From assembly GCA_027382625.1 (NCBI GenBank), contig JAJKFJ010022989.1, positions 1 to 13,038 of the forward strand: a DNA stretch of 13,038 nt. Reading direction: 5' to 3'. The stretch's first letter is position 1. Each line of letters starts with the position of its first letter. A program made the position numbers and the translations under genes. Under the pieces are notes generated by a model. The model was not told the DNA's origin. It searched no databases and was given only the letters and a program-made list of their open reading frames with translations. The DNA comes from Tetmemena sp. SeJ-2015. Taxonomy: Eukaryota; Ciliophora; Spirotrichea; Sporadotrichida; Oxytrichidae. Shown piece after piece: positions 1 to 7,689 of this stretch.

Positions 1-1528
1 TGTTATTAGTTTGTGCCCCTTTTTTGGAGTAGCCGCACTTCCAATCCTTGAAATAGGTTAGTTTGGATACTTTGATGTCTTTCCCTGTCCCTAGTAATGC
101 TCTTCAAATTCTCTCTCCTTCTTATGTTTCCTTCTGATTAGCAAGTATTTTTTTGGGTCAATGCTACCTTTATTAGGCTGGGCATGGTGATTTAGGTGAT
201 GTTAATGCATACTGCTAAGAGTCTTTTATCTCTTGTAGTCGTTTTAATTATTTGAGCTTGAATTAATGTCTCTGCTATGAGACTTCTGGTTCAAAGTTCT
301 CTCCATCTATTGCAACTAATTTAGATTCTGAGTTCTTAGAACTTATAAAAAGCTTTTTAAATTTTTTAAAAATTTAAAAACTGTCTTGTCTAAATTCTGT
401 GATTATTTAAGAGCATTCTTATTGTAGTAAGTCACTGCCCTTTGATTAAGTTCTCTCTCATCGCTTGAGCAGCTGCTCGAAGAATCTGAAGAAAGATCAT
501 CATATTAGATAGTGCTTTTTCTTGGAATAACTTAAATAAATTACAACAGTTGCATTAGTGTTGCCTCCTCCTATGATTTTGTAATTGTTTGATTTACCAT
601 CTCTGATGTAAAATATAAATGTACTATCTAGGAAGATTTCTCTAAAGGGGGCTCTTTGATCTTGAGGATGCTCTATCGTTCAATATTGTTGATTTAGTAT
701 TCCCGTCAGCTGGTGCAGCATTTTATTTGGATAGAATCTAGTTAGGCTGCTCATATTTGTTGAGGAGATATTTAATTTGCGATTGCATATCACTCTTCAT
801 GTTCTTAAAAACTTCAGTAGTAGTTGCTTCTTTATCCACGTTGTTACTATTTTAAGCAAAGTGTTTGTTTCTCAAAGCAGCCTTTCCAGACCCAAGACTG
901 CTCATTGAACTATTTTAATCGGCATTTGTAAAATTATTGACTTTAATATGATGCCTTTCATTCGCATTAGAGTTAAGTCTTGAGGAAACATTATTCCCTA
1001 AAGAAGAGATGTTCTGAGTGTATTTACTTTGATTTTTAGCTCTCTAATGTTTAAAATTTATTAGCCTTTCCCCTTTTCCCCTTAAATCTTCTTGTTGAGA
1101 GAAAACTTTCTGATTATAATTGTAGGGCTAATAAGCCAAGAAATGCTTGCTTAAGTAGCATTGTGATTAGGATGGAAAGGGTCTTTCTTCTCAAAGCCCT
1201 TCTTTAAGGGTTTTTGAAGTTTGCTATCTTTCCCCTTTTCAATTCAAACTTGGAGGCTGTTAATCCTGTTTACATCTAAAGTCTATAATTATTTAAACAT
1301 TAAAACACGGGCTATAAGTGTCGCTTATCTGATTTTAAGTTTCAACTTCAGGCCTCGAGCTCATTGGATTCCAGTTTTCAGTTTACTTTGATAATCAAAC
1401 CCGTTTTTATTGATAACTACCTAGTTGCTATAATTATCGTTAATGCCATGAGTATGAACACTCGAATCTTAATTATTCAAATAGGCATGTGAGTTTATAG
1501 AAGAAGAGGGGGCAATCTTTTTAGGCAT
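1..1528 (-). CDS. Gene C: unknown Ser/Asn/Gln-rich protein, 3' end outside window, interrupted by six IESs
   Basis: Start ATG at 1528-1526 (begins M-P-K-K-I-A-P), running leftward out of the window. With TAA/TAG read as Gln and six repeat-flanked inserts removed (35, 29, 29, 53, 49 and 46 nt; 241 in total) the remaining 1287 nt give exactly 429 codons with no TGA. Each junction moves from one well-coded frame to another, for example ...FKNP joined to FHPN, and ...ILND joined to STFIFYI. Visible composition: Asn/Ser/Gln-rich first 200 residues; a hydrophobic patch STFIFYIRDGK near residues 237-247; an acidic serine cluster (about 264-278, DLSSDSSSSCSSDE); a His patch (about 361-368); a basic stretch near 379-392 (KKYLLIRRKHKKER). 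No signal peptide or membrane helix is evident. I do not recognise a family. It is divergent from gene A across an AT-rich spacer. The coding reading is firm; the function is unknown. Confidence 0.8.
515..560. other. IES C6, pointer TAGTG (CACTA on the coding strand), 46 nt
   Basis: CACTA occurs at 560-556 and again at 514-510 on the minus strand. Removing 46 nt moves the reading from the frame ending GGGNT to the frame beginning IQYDD. The unspliced frame meets a TGA shortly after the second copy. Confidence 0.65.
629..677. other. IES C5, pointer CTATC (GATAG on the coding strand), 49 nt
   Basis: GATAG lies at 677-673 and 628-624 on the minus strand. Excision joins STILND to STFIFYIRDG. The insert is not very AT-rich. 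A smaller alternative, a 7-nt removal between two AAGA copies just inside it, would give the same downstream frame, so the exact boundary is less sure than the presence of a break. Confidence 0.6.
1117..1169. other. IES C4, pointer TGATTA (TAATCA on the coding strand), 53 nt
   Basis: TAATCA lies at 1169-1164 and 1116-1111 on the minus strand. Removing 53 nt joins FHPN to QKVFSQQEDL in frame. Confidence 0.7.
1183..1211. other. IES C3, pointer AAGGGT (ACCCTT on the coding strand), 29 nt
   Basis: ACCCTT lies at 1211-1206 and 1182-1177 on the minus strand. Excision joins IANFKNP to FHPN in frame; the length is not a multiple of three. Confidence 0.65.
1289..1317. other. IES C2, pointer CTATAA (TTATAG on the coding strand), 29 nt
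   Basis: TTATAG lies at 1317-1312 and 1288-1283 on the minus strand. Excision joins ISDTY to RLQMQTG in the frame that continues through KFELKRGK. Confidence 0.65.
1343..1377. other. IES C1, pointer AGTTT (AAACT on the coding strand), 35 nt
   Basis: AAACT lies at 1377-1373 and 1342-1338 on the minus strand. Excision joins DYQSKLKT to QNQISDTY and removes the TGA that ends the first frame. The insert is unusually GC-rich for an IES (it holds GAGCTCGAGGCC). A 5-nt removal between two AAT copies inside it would also restore the frame, so the boundaries are provisional. Confidence 0.55.
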
Positions 1529-2089
1529 CTCTATATTCTTGCTCACCTTATCATATGCTCTTTGACTGTAGTTTTAATTCTATACTTTCAAACCTTTTTA
1601 TAAAAACCCTTATTTCCCAAATTAAAATAAATTTTTTCCATTTTAAATTAATTAATAAAAAATTTTTTAAAAAATTAATTTTAAAATTAAGTAATTAAAA
1701 AATTTTTTAAATTTTTAAGGTGAAATTTTTTAAAATTAATGCTATTATTTTTAAAATTTAACTTTAAATAATTTTTTTAAAATTAAAAAATTTTACTCTC
1801 ATTAAATTTGATATAATTCTAAGTTATGTGTAGAATATGAAAATAATATTGATGTAATTAGGTTTCGGGTTTATTAGCATCATAGTCATTTGGTTGAAAT
1901 TGAGCCTTATTGATTCTGTCATAGAAATTAAAGCCATTGGGTGCAAACCCTTACTTTGATAATCTTATTTAATCTATAAATCCCCTTAAAGGGTACAAAG
2001 TATATTTTTGTAAAACATAGTCAAAATATAGAGTTTAATGATTTTTGAATTTTTGCTAATAAAATAATTTTTTGCCTTTATATCGCATC
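1529..2089. other. Divergent spacer between genes C and A, AT-rich
   Basis: 561 bases between two divergent start codons, presumably holding both promoters; no specific promoter element could be identified. Bases about 1610-1800 are almost pure A/T with long runs and resemble the uncorrected tracts elsewhere in the window. 1800-2089 is more complex sequence, and its right-arm counterpart (12603-13038) is badly degraded. I see no RNA gene here. Confidence 0.6.
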
Positions 2090-4436
2090 ATGAATCAGCT
2101 AGTTTCCCCAGAAGTTCTCGTTTCAATCCTTGAAAAACAAATTTAAATGACCCCAAAATAAAACAAATCACTAAAGATGATGTAAAGAGAATATTCAACA
2201 CGCTCAAGCTTTACAAGAAAATAGAGTCAGATAAAAGATTTCAAGAAATCGGCCACAAACTATTTCAAGAGTTAGTAGAAAGAAGGTTTAAAATAGATTT
2301 TAAATGAAAAAAAGCACAGAACCCAAATTAGTAACACTCAAAAAAAATAAATCCCCAAGGGGAATTAAGATATTGCTCGGTTTTTAAAGAAAATTTTTAA
2401 AAGAACTTGAAAAAATACAGATACTAGGTGACTTCAGAGTGAAAATAAAATAGATAGAAGAAGACGCTAACTCAAAGTCAAAAAAGCATACTTAAAACTC
2501 TCAATCGTAAATAAGTACTAAAAATTCTAATAGAGAAGCTAAAACTAAAGAAAAGGGAACCTTATAAATCACAAAAAGGGAAAATAAAGCAGACAGAAAG
2601 TAAAAGGAATCGCAAATCAGTAGGACAAACAAAAGAGATACAAAGAATATTTCAGAAAGGAAGAGAAGTAGAAGCAGAGACTGATCCAGGAAAAAGGAAA
2701 ATGAAGCTAATCGAACTGATGAGAAAAACAAAGGGAGAATTCCTGAGACTACAAGTATAATTTAAGATTCTTTGACTAGGATATTGAACGATCATGATTT
2801 ATTTGACGAATTTAAGTATAAGCTAATGCTCAGCTTTAATAATGTGGGGAATGTTGAGGAAAAGTTCCTATGCTATAGAGGATAGATAGTTAATGAATCA
2901 GCTTATAAAGGTCAGGTTGAAAAGTTTGAGAAGCTCCTAAGAGATGAACAATTTAGAAGAGACTAGTTTGCAAAGCTTGAATCAGTCTTACATATGTTTC
3001 ATAACGAGGATAATTGCATAGATAGTTCATCTTCTTTGGACTGTAAGTTTTCAAAAAAACTTGGAAGCAAAAGTCCTAATGCACAAGACAAGTCATCAAA
3101 TGATAATTCTTTGAATTAGATGGAGTTTAAGACTAGAATCGATCTTTACTTGGAATGGAAAAGAGAGCTAAATTAGAGAATACATCTATAATAGAATAAT
3201 TGCAGACTCTCTTAGAAAATTAGCAACCAAAATAAGATTATTGGCATGAGATAAATTGAATTAGAAGAATTGGTTAATTTGATGAGTGAGGTCAAAATAG
3301 ATTGCAAAGCTGATGCCAACTTAATATAGAAGAAATCGATCATTACAAAATACCCTCATCAAGTCAAAAATATAGGCAAAGGAAATATTGTGACAAATAC
3401 AGCAGATCCAAAGGCATTCTTGCTTTCACAAGAAAAGATATTTCATCTTGGAGGTACTCCAACTTCTTCTTCCCCAATAATAGAAAACTCAATTCTATTA
3501 ACCTCATAAAGCATAGAAGAATATATTAAACATAGAACTTAAAAAGAAAAGGAGGTTTAATTCAGATCCGACCAGAATGAATTAAGTTCTTAAAATTCTA
3601 AGTGCTACTAATAGGTCTTCAACAATAATCAAACTTACTTACCAAACTAAATCGCCTAGCCTTTTATGAGCTACGAATAATGCGCAACTCCTTTTCATTT
3701 CCCTCAGGCTTAAAACTTTTTGAGTCATCCAAGCTTAGATGGGAATCCATCTTTTCAAAACCAGAACTTTATGAATCAATCGGCTCCTTAAGCATTAGCC
3801 TAGTTACAATAGTATCAACATTACTAATAACCTCAGCCACTTCCCGCAGAAACGCAATTCTTATTTAACGTTTTAGAGTAGAGAGTACCTGGAAGTACAA
3901 GAAATCTTAACTCTGACATAAAGGAGTGCCTTAGAGTTAACCCAACAGCAGCTGAGAGAATCGTGGATTATTTCAAAGAAAGATAATTTGATCAAGCTAT
4001 AATTCAGGCCTTTATTTAAAATCCAATTACAGTTGTCTAGCACATCATTCAATAGCAAACTGAGAGTCAATCTTTGAACGCTTCAACGCCACATTAGTAA
4101 AGTAGCGAAGGAGATTAAAGCTAAACCATTCAAATCAGTTAGCATTAGTACAACATATAGACTAATTAACTGCCAGCTAAATCTGTTAACTTGATTTTGG
4201 AAGGTGCTGAAAGGGAGAATGACGAAGCTGAAAAAGAAAGGAAAAGAAAAGAGGAAAAGTACAAGGGATTGTAAGATGCAGACGTAGAGGCTATGAAAGA
4301 AGTAGAAAAGCTAATGGAGTAAGCAGAAGATCCTCGAAAAGTTATGAGAATAAAAGCCATTCTCAAAAATAATCCAAATCTAGTGCAATTTGTGAAGGAC
4401 TCAAATATAAAGAATAGAAAGCTTTTGTTTAGCTGA
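2090..4436 (+). CDS. Gene A: unknown coiled-coil, Gln-rich protein, about 718 aa, with three IES candidates
   Basis: ATG at 2090 begins M-N-Q-L-V-S-P-E; TGA stop at 4434-4436. Removing inserts of 26, 157 and 7 nt leaves 2157 nt, exactly 719 codons, with many TAA/TAG read as Gln. From about 2700 to the stop the frame is continuous and convincing. Visible parts: an N-terminal segment (KDDVKRIFNTLKLYKK...); a very Lys/Arg/Gln-rich stretch (about residues 70-160); charged probable coiled coil (about 205-345); a Gln/Pro-rich low-complexity stretch (about 490-525, QALAQLQQYQHYQQPQPLPA); then a helical-looking block with LRVNPTAAERIVDYFKE and IIQAFIQNPITVVQHII; and a Glu/Lys-rich tail ending KNRKLLFS. 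No family recognised; the composition suggests a scaffold or nucleic-acid-associated protein, which is only a guess. In residues 70-145 all three frames are open, so that part rests on the pointer choice. It converges on gene B with 106 bases between stops. Confidence 0.8.
2134..2159. other. IES A1, pointer AAAACAAAT, 26 nt
   Basis: The 9-bp repeat AAAACAAAT lies at 2134-2142 and 2160-2168. Excision joins LVSILEKQI to TKDDVKRIFNT. Without it the starting frame hits TGA at 2408, and the downstream coding frame has a TGA at 2131. Confidence 0.8.
2290..2446. other. IES A2, pointer AAAATAGAT, 157 nt
   Basis: The 9-bp repeat AAAATAGAT lies at 2290-2298 and 2447-2455. The enclosed sequence is AT-rich with long A and T runs and a small palindrome (TCCCCAAGGGGA at 2352-2363). 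Excision removes TGAs at 2305 and 2440 and joins ERRFKID to RRRRQLKVKK. The right-arm counterpart falls in an uncorrected tract, as expected if macronuclear reads do not cover it. Confidence 0.65.
2689..2695. other. Very small IES candidate A3, pointer GGAAAA, 7 nt
   Basis: GGAAAA lies at 2689-2694 and 2696-2701. Removing 7 nt joins QKQRLIQE to NEANRTDEKNK and enters the frame that stays open to the stop. An ordinary indel in this A-rich stretch would do the same. Both arms carry it (right arm 12075-12087). Confidence 0.4.
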
Positions 4437-4542
4437 TTACTATTTTATAAGATTTATCTATACTTGATTTCTATTTTATTTATTAAGTTTTAAAATTATT
4501 AAATTTACTTATATTCACTCACTGATCTTGATAACAAGGTCT

Positions 4543-5790
4543 TCAAATTTAATCGAAGTCTGTTGTCACTCTTTGAGGCTCTTAAATTGGCTTTGCAGAG
4601 TATGGCTCTTAGCTGCTACCTCTTGACATCTATCTAGGCCTACAGACCCAGCATTTTCCAATATTTCCTTTATCCTTTTGCCTATTATTTATTGAATAAT
4701 ACTCACTCATATTATCTTGTTTTCCATCGTCATGTCGAATATTACTAGTTGGGCCTGCACCAAATCCTAAGCATCCTTTATTACCTGTACCACCTTGACT
4801 CTAGTATTAGTCATTCTATAATTTCTGTGCACCTCCACTCTTGAACTAAATATAGTTGTCTTACTCTGCACGATTGCAATTGAAGTCAGGGTATTTCTCT
4901 GAAAAATGTTGAATGAGTTACTTTTTAAGAGAACTCAGAATCTAATCCATGTTATCTTGAATCATTATTTTGGGATAGAGCAAACCAGTTTCTCCATAAA
5001 TCTTTCCTTTTATATCATTAGTTCGATGAGGCTGTGCGTTTATGAATAATACTTATTCAGTTATGTCACTGGCAACTGATATTGCACCTGCAACGTTCTA
5101 TCTTATTTTGCAGTTGAGAACGTAACAGCTACAAAGCTTAGCGTGAAGACCGTCATTTTTATTTCCCCATAGTTCACTCTCATAAATCAGGAAGACTGAA
5201 TTTTTTAACAACTGTTTGATTTACTTGGAATATCTTTCTTGCTTTGGCTTTGCTTGAAGATATTCACTTTAATTTCATAAGATAATACAAGAAAGATAAG
5301 ATATTTAGATTGTGGCTTTGAAGATAAGTTATTTCTATCATTGATTTGATCATGCTAAGAGTTTGAAAATAAATTATTAGGAAGAGCTAAAATCATTAAA
5401 CCTTGAACTATCGTATCCCATGCTGTTTGCATCATTTTGAGCGGAGATATTTCTTGAGAGAGCTACTACTCCATTTTGCTCATTGAACTTAAATTAGCAT
5501 TCTAAGACTTCACAAATACCTTCAAAGTCAAATACTTAAAGCCCGTTTCCTGAGTTCTCAGTGATCTTACAATTACTGATTTGGATGTTGGAAGGATTCA
5601 CAAGTTGACTACTCTCAATTTGAGTCAGCGGAGTCTAAAGCTAGTTTGGATACAGCTTATTGATAGTTGTGAAAATGTTACTGTGGGTTGTAATGTTTAT
5701 TCCATCACCTTAGTTTCTAGTTATCAAATTATGGTCCAGCCAACAACTGCTGTTTTCAATAAAATTACTATTTTATTGAGTCTCAGATAA
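4543..5790 (-). CDS. Gene B: parallel beta-helix repeat protein, N-terminus not found, two IESs
   Basis: Read on the minus strand, ending at TGA 4545-4543. From 5784 to the stop, with 55 and 41 nt removed, there are 381 codons with no TGA and TAA/TAG as Gln. The protein shows repeated turns of the right-handed parallel beta-helix kind (PbH1/pectate-lyase-like): NSSCWLDHNLITRNQGDGIN, IQISNCKITENSGNGLQVFD, then CEVLECQFKFNEQNGVVA, and in the second half VFLIYESELWGNKNDGLHAK and CYVLNCKIRQNVAGAISVAS. In the family such coils bind carbohydrate or act as protein-interaction scaffolds (FBXO11-like proteins); no catalytic residues can be assigned. The tail is polar and Gly/Ser/Gln-rich with a CWVC motif. 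No in-frame ATG exists upstream: the frame stays open across the 70-base gap to cytochrome c, so exon 1 or earlier germline segments must lie elsewhere. CTAAT plus a pyrimidine tract and AG at about 5808-5782 could be a 3' splice site. Confidence 0.75.
5257..5297. other. IES B2, pointer AAGATATT (AATATCTT on the coding strand), 41 nt
   Basis: The 8-bp repeat lies at 5257-5264 and 5298-5305. Excision joins SSKPQSKY to LQAKPKQERYSK in frame and removes an in-frame TGA. The same element is at 9496-9536 in the right arm. Confidence 0.8.
5337..5391. other. IES B1, pointer ATCATT (AATGAT on the coding strand), 55 nt
   Basis: The 6-bp repeat lies at 5337-5342 and 5392-5397. Excision joins MGYDSSRFND to RNNLSSKPQS. 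The unexcised frame runs into a TGA within the insert. Right-arm copy at 9404-9458. Confidence 0.75.
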
Positions 5791-5859
5791 AAAGGAGAAA
5801 AGGATTAGTGGAGGAAATAAATATTAATTAATTTTATTTTTTATCAGCAATACAAAAAT

Positions 5860-6249
5860 ATGCCCCCCAAGAAGAAGGCCTCAGGAGATGCTTCCAAAGG
5901 AGAGAAGATTTTCAAGAACTTGTGCTCTGCATGCCACTCACTATCGGTAAGCATTCAAATCGAGAAGAGCATTAATTTCCTTAACTTATTTCTTAGGCTC
6001 ACTCAACCGGTCCTGCCCTCGGAGGTCTACCAGGCTCTAACATAAAAATTAATAATCATCGCTTCTGGAGAAGGATTCAACTATTCTTCTGCTCTTCAAG
6101 CAAAGGCTACCCTCAAGTGGACTGACGGTAACTTGGACAAGTGGCTGAAGTCCCCAGCTGACTTTGCCCCAGGTAACGGTATGGCTTTCGCAGGTATCGC
6201 AAGTGGCAAGGATAGACAGGATCTCATCGCTTACCTCAAGGGAGGTTGA
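5860..6249 (+). CDS. CYCS: Cytochrome c (107 aa), one intron and one IES
   Basis: Soluble haem protein of the mitochondrial intermembrane space, carrying electrons from complex III to cytochrome oxidase. Exon 1 (5860-5946) encodes M-P-P-K-K-K... with haem attachment motif C22-S-A-C25-H26. A 50-nt GT-AG intron (5947-5996, phase 0) follows. Exon 2 (5997-6249) continues AHSTGPALGGLPG. Removing a 16-nt IES at 6041-6056 gives SNI-ASGEGFNYSSAL, restoring exactly 15 residues between the conserved GP and F-x-Y, as in the family. Then K-W65, the sixth-ligand region PGNGM86AFAGI, and the C-terminal helix DRQDLIAYLKGG before TGA. Length is normal for the family. Oddities: only seven residues between CH and GP (usually ten), no GR after GP, and the residues before Met86 are N-G where T-K is usual. 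The codons are notably richer in C/G at third positions than in its neighbours, suggesting high expression. Confidence 0.93.
5947..5996 (+). other. Spliceosomal intron of cytochrome c
   Basis: 50 nt, GTAAGC at the 5' side and TTCTTAG at the 3' side, phase 0, joining CHSLS to AHSTGP. A direct repeat CACTCA (5935-5940 and 6000-6005) spans it and would also restore the frame as a 65-nt IES, but that leaves only two residues between CH and GP, too short for a class I cytochrome c, so an intron is preferred. Confidence 0.7.
6041..6056. other. IES in cytochrome c, pointer CAT, 16 nt
   Basis: CAT lies at 6041-6043 and 6057-6059, with an all A/T core between. Excision restores S-N-I-A-S-G-E-G-F and the family spacing. 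This is the best-controlled IES here because protein conservation fixes the junction. Confidence 0.85.
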
Positions 6250-6708
6250 AAACTATAGTTTTACCATATTCGTAGAAAGAAGTTTATGGATAAAAGATAG
6301 TCTCTCAAATACGAGAAGCTGATACAGTCAAAATTAGTCAGCTGCAACTGTCTAATATTTAACTATTAATTACATGTAAACTCTTAATATTATTTAATAT
6401 TAACTCTTTTCTCTCTCTGAGAAAAAGGGGCCTTAGTAGCTTAAAGGAGCTGATCTTAATTAGAGTGTCTAGAATTACCTTTCAATTTCAGTAGAGTGAT
6501 TCTCTATTAATTTTGCATAGTATCTCCTTTTGCTGCCAATAAAATGGAGCGTGTGAGTTTTTTTCGAAGGTTAAGGAAAATATGAAATTAATTGAATAAC
6601 GATTCAGCAATCAGAAAATGTATGGAAAACAACTTACTTTCAATTAACATTTTAAAATTTTGCTAAAATATTAAAAGTTCACTAATTTTAAGGCTTAAGA
6701 TATAGATA
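6250..6708. other. Spacer between cytochrome c and CKS1
   Basis: AT-rich, presumably the 3' flank of cytochrome c and the 5' flank of CKS1. Long open frames exist on both strands, but with only TGA as stop that is expected, and none shows recognisable protein features. Arms differ here by small changes toward homopolymers (for example about 6262-6270, 6430, 6558 and 6645-6660). Confidence 0.55.
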
Positions 6709-6895
6709 ATGAGCAGATAAGTTGAGAAGCCTGAGTACTCGAAAGATATACGACGAAGTTTTTGAATACAGATATTTTGGTATTACCAAGGGAAAGAGGA
6801 ACAGAGTTAAAGGGTAGGGGAATCCTCACTGAAGAAGAGTGGAGAGCTCTTGGAATCACTTAAAGCAGAGGATGGTAGCACTACGCTTATCATAA
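6709..6895 (+). pseudogene. CKS1: CKS1 exon 1, left-arm copy without its second exon
   Basis: Same 187 bases as the right-arm exon 1, from ATG 6709 to CAT-AA before GTAAGT. It encodes MSRQVEKPEYSK..., ...VFEYRY, LVLPRERGTELKGRG and LTEEEWRALGITQSRGWQHY. The following intron sequence degrades into homopolymers after about 7017, and the only exon 2 in the window lies beyond it on the opposite strand, so this copy cannot make a complete protein as laid out. It probably exists only because of the inverted duplication, and could be an assembly or read artefact. Confidence 0.75.
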
Positions 6896-7016
6896 GTAAG
6901 TCATAAAATTAGTTAAATAGTAATTGAACTTTTTTTCACTATTTTTAAAATTTAAAGAAAAACAGAAAGAAAACCCTTTAATCTACTTTAAAACAATGAA
7001 GATAATCTAGGTTTTA

Positions 7017-7307
7017 AAAAAAAAAAAGATTTTTTTTTAAAAAAAAAACTTTTTTTAATTTTTTTTTCTTTTTCCCAATTTAAAAAAAAATTTTAAAAAT
7101 TTTTTTAAAAAAAAAAAACTTTTAAAAATTTTTTTTAAAAGAAAAAAATTTTTAATTTTTGGGGTTTAATTTTTTAAAATTGGAAAATGAAATATTTTTT
7201 TTGAAACTTTAAAAAAAAAAAAAAACTTTTTCCTTTGTTTAAAAAGGAGCTTTAATTTTAATTAATTTAAAAAAACAAATTTTTTAAACTTTTTTGGGGA
7301 TATTTTG
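7017..7307. other. Low-complexity tract, degraded copy of CKS1 intron DNA
   Basis: Runs of A, T and G with very little complexity. Fragments align to the reverse complement of 7860-7690, which is clean. This is better explained as uncorrected long-read sequence than as a true satellite. Confidence 0.7.
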
Positions 7308-7689
7308 TGAGTTTCTCAAAGATAAATAATAAAAGAGAGGATAGAAGTTAATGTTAGATTTAAATGGTTAGTCATTAGGCGAGCATTGCGATGAATCTGT
7401 CTCTCTCCTCCTGAACCTTTGCTTAGTGTTATAAAAAGCATTCTTGCGTAACTTTCCCAGTTCTTGGATCTGTGCCAAGTGGTCTTTTGAAAAGAAGAAT
7501 GTGAGGCTCATGCCTACAGACTATGTTTTAACAAATTCTTATTATAGCTAGTAATTTAAATGAAACCGAACAAATAAATAACTTTAACATTGCTTTATTT
7601 GTATTTAAATATATTTTAACATAAAATATATTTATATATTGTCTGTCTACAATCTTCTATTTCTTACGAGATAATTACATAAATTGAGA
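7308..7689. other. Single-copy loop between the palindrome arms
   Basis: About 0.4 kb with no counterpart in either arm. It carries, on the minus strand, CKS1 exon 2 (7513-7372), a short 3' flank (7371-7308) and the inner end of the CKS1 intron. The loop therefore reads continuously with the right arm, not the left. Confidence 0.75.

Larger units (their letters stand above)
1740..7307 (+). repeat. Left arm of giant inverted repeat
   Basis: This segment reappears in reverse complement at about 7690-13038. Matching positions sum to 14776 in gene A, 14801 in gene B and 14858-14860 in cytochrome c and CKS1, so arm spacing changes only inside degraded tracts. Clean regions are nearly identical, including IESs and intergenic DNA. 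The last 290 bases (7017-7307) are a homopolymer-smeared version of right-arm 7860-7690: remnants such as GGAGCTTTA and GGTTTAATTTT can be aligned. The outer limit is set by the window end. Confidence 0.9.

Noticed and set aside
560..720. Tubulin-tyrosine-ligase-like similarity of the STFIFYIRDGK segment in gene C
   Set aside because: Only a faint resemblance over about ten residues, and the catalytic core motifs do not follow.
1066..1239. 12-bp direct repeat AAAAGGGGAAAG (minus strand, 1239-1228 and 1077-1066), 162 nt apart
   Set aside because: Excision would keep the frame in phase but enter a frame ending soon in TGA and would delete the junctions that do work (C3, C4).
1388..1416. 7-bp repeat TTATCAA (minus strand) as a pointer in gene C
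   Set aside because: Removing 22 nt leads directly to a TGA; AAACT with 35 nt gives an open continuation.
2501..2731. Short standard-code open frame on the minus strand inside gene A, with its mirror at 12045-12275
   Set aside because: Hydrophobic Phe/Leu/Ser product is the antisense of the purine-rich coding stretch of gene A.
3680..4366. Short open frames at 3680-3868 (+), 3873-4070 (-) and 4166-4366 (-), with mirrors in the right arm
   Set aside because: They lie in other frames or on the other strand of gene A, whose long frame with TAA/TAG as Gln explains the region.
5581..5790. Open frame starting MDVGRIHKL on the plus strand, with its mirror at 9011-9220
   Set aside because: Antisense of the beta-helix gene B; it shows no protein features of its own.
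7017..7307. AT-rich satellite or origin
   Set aside because: Aligns to a clean partner segment in the other arm, so it is a corrupted copy, not an independent repeat.
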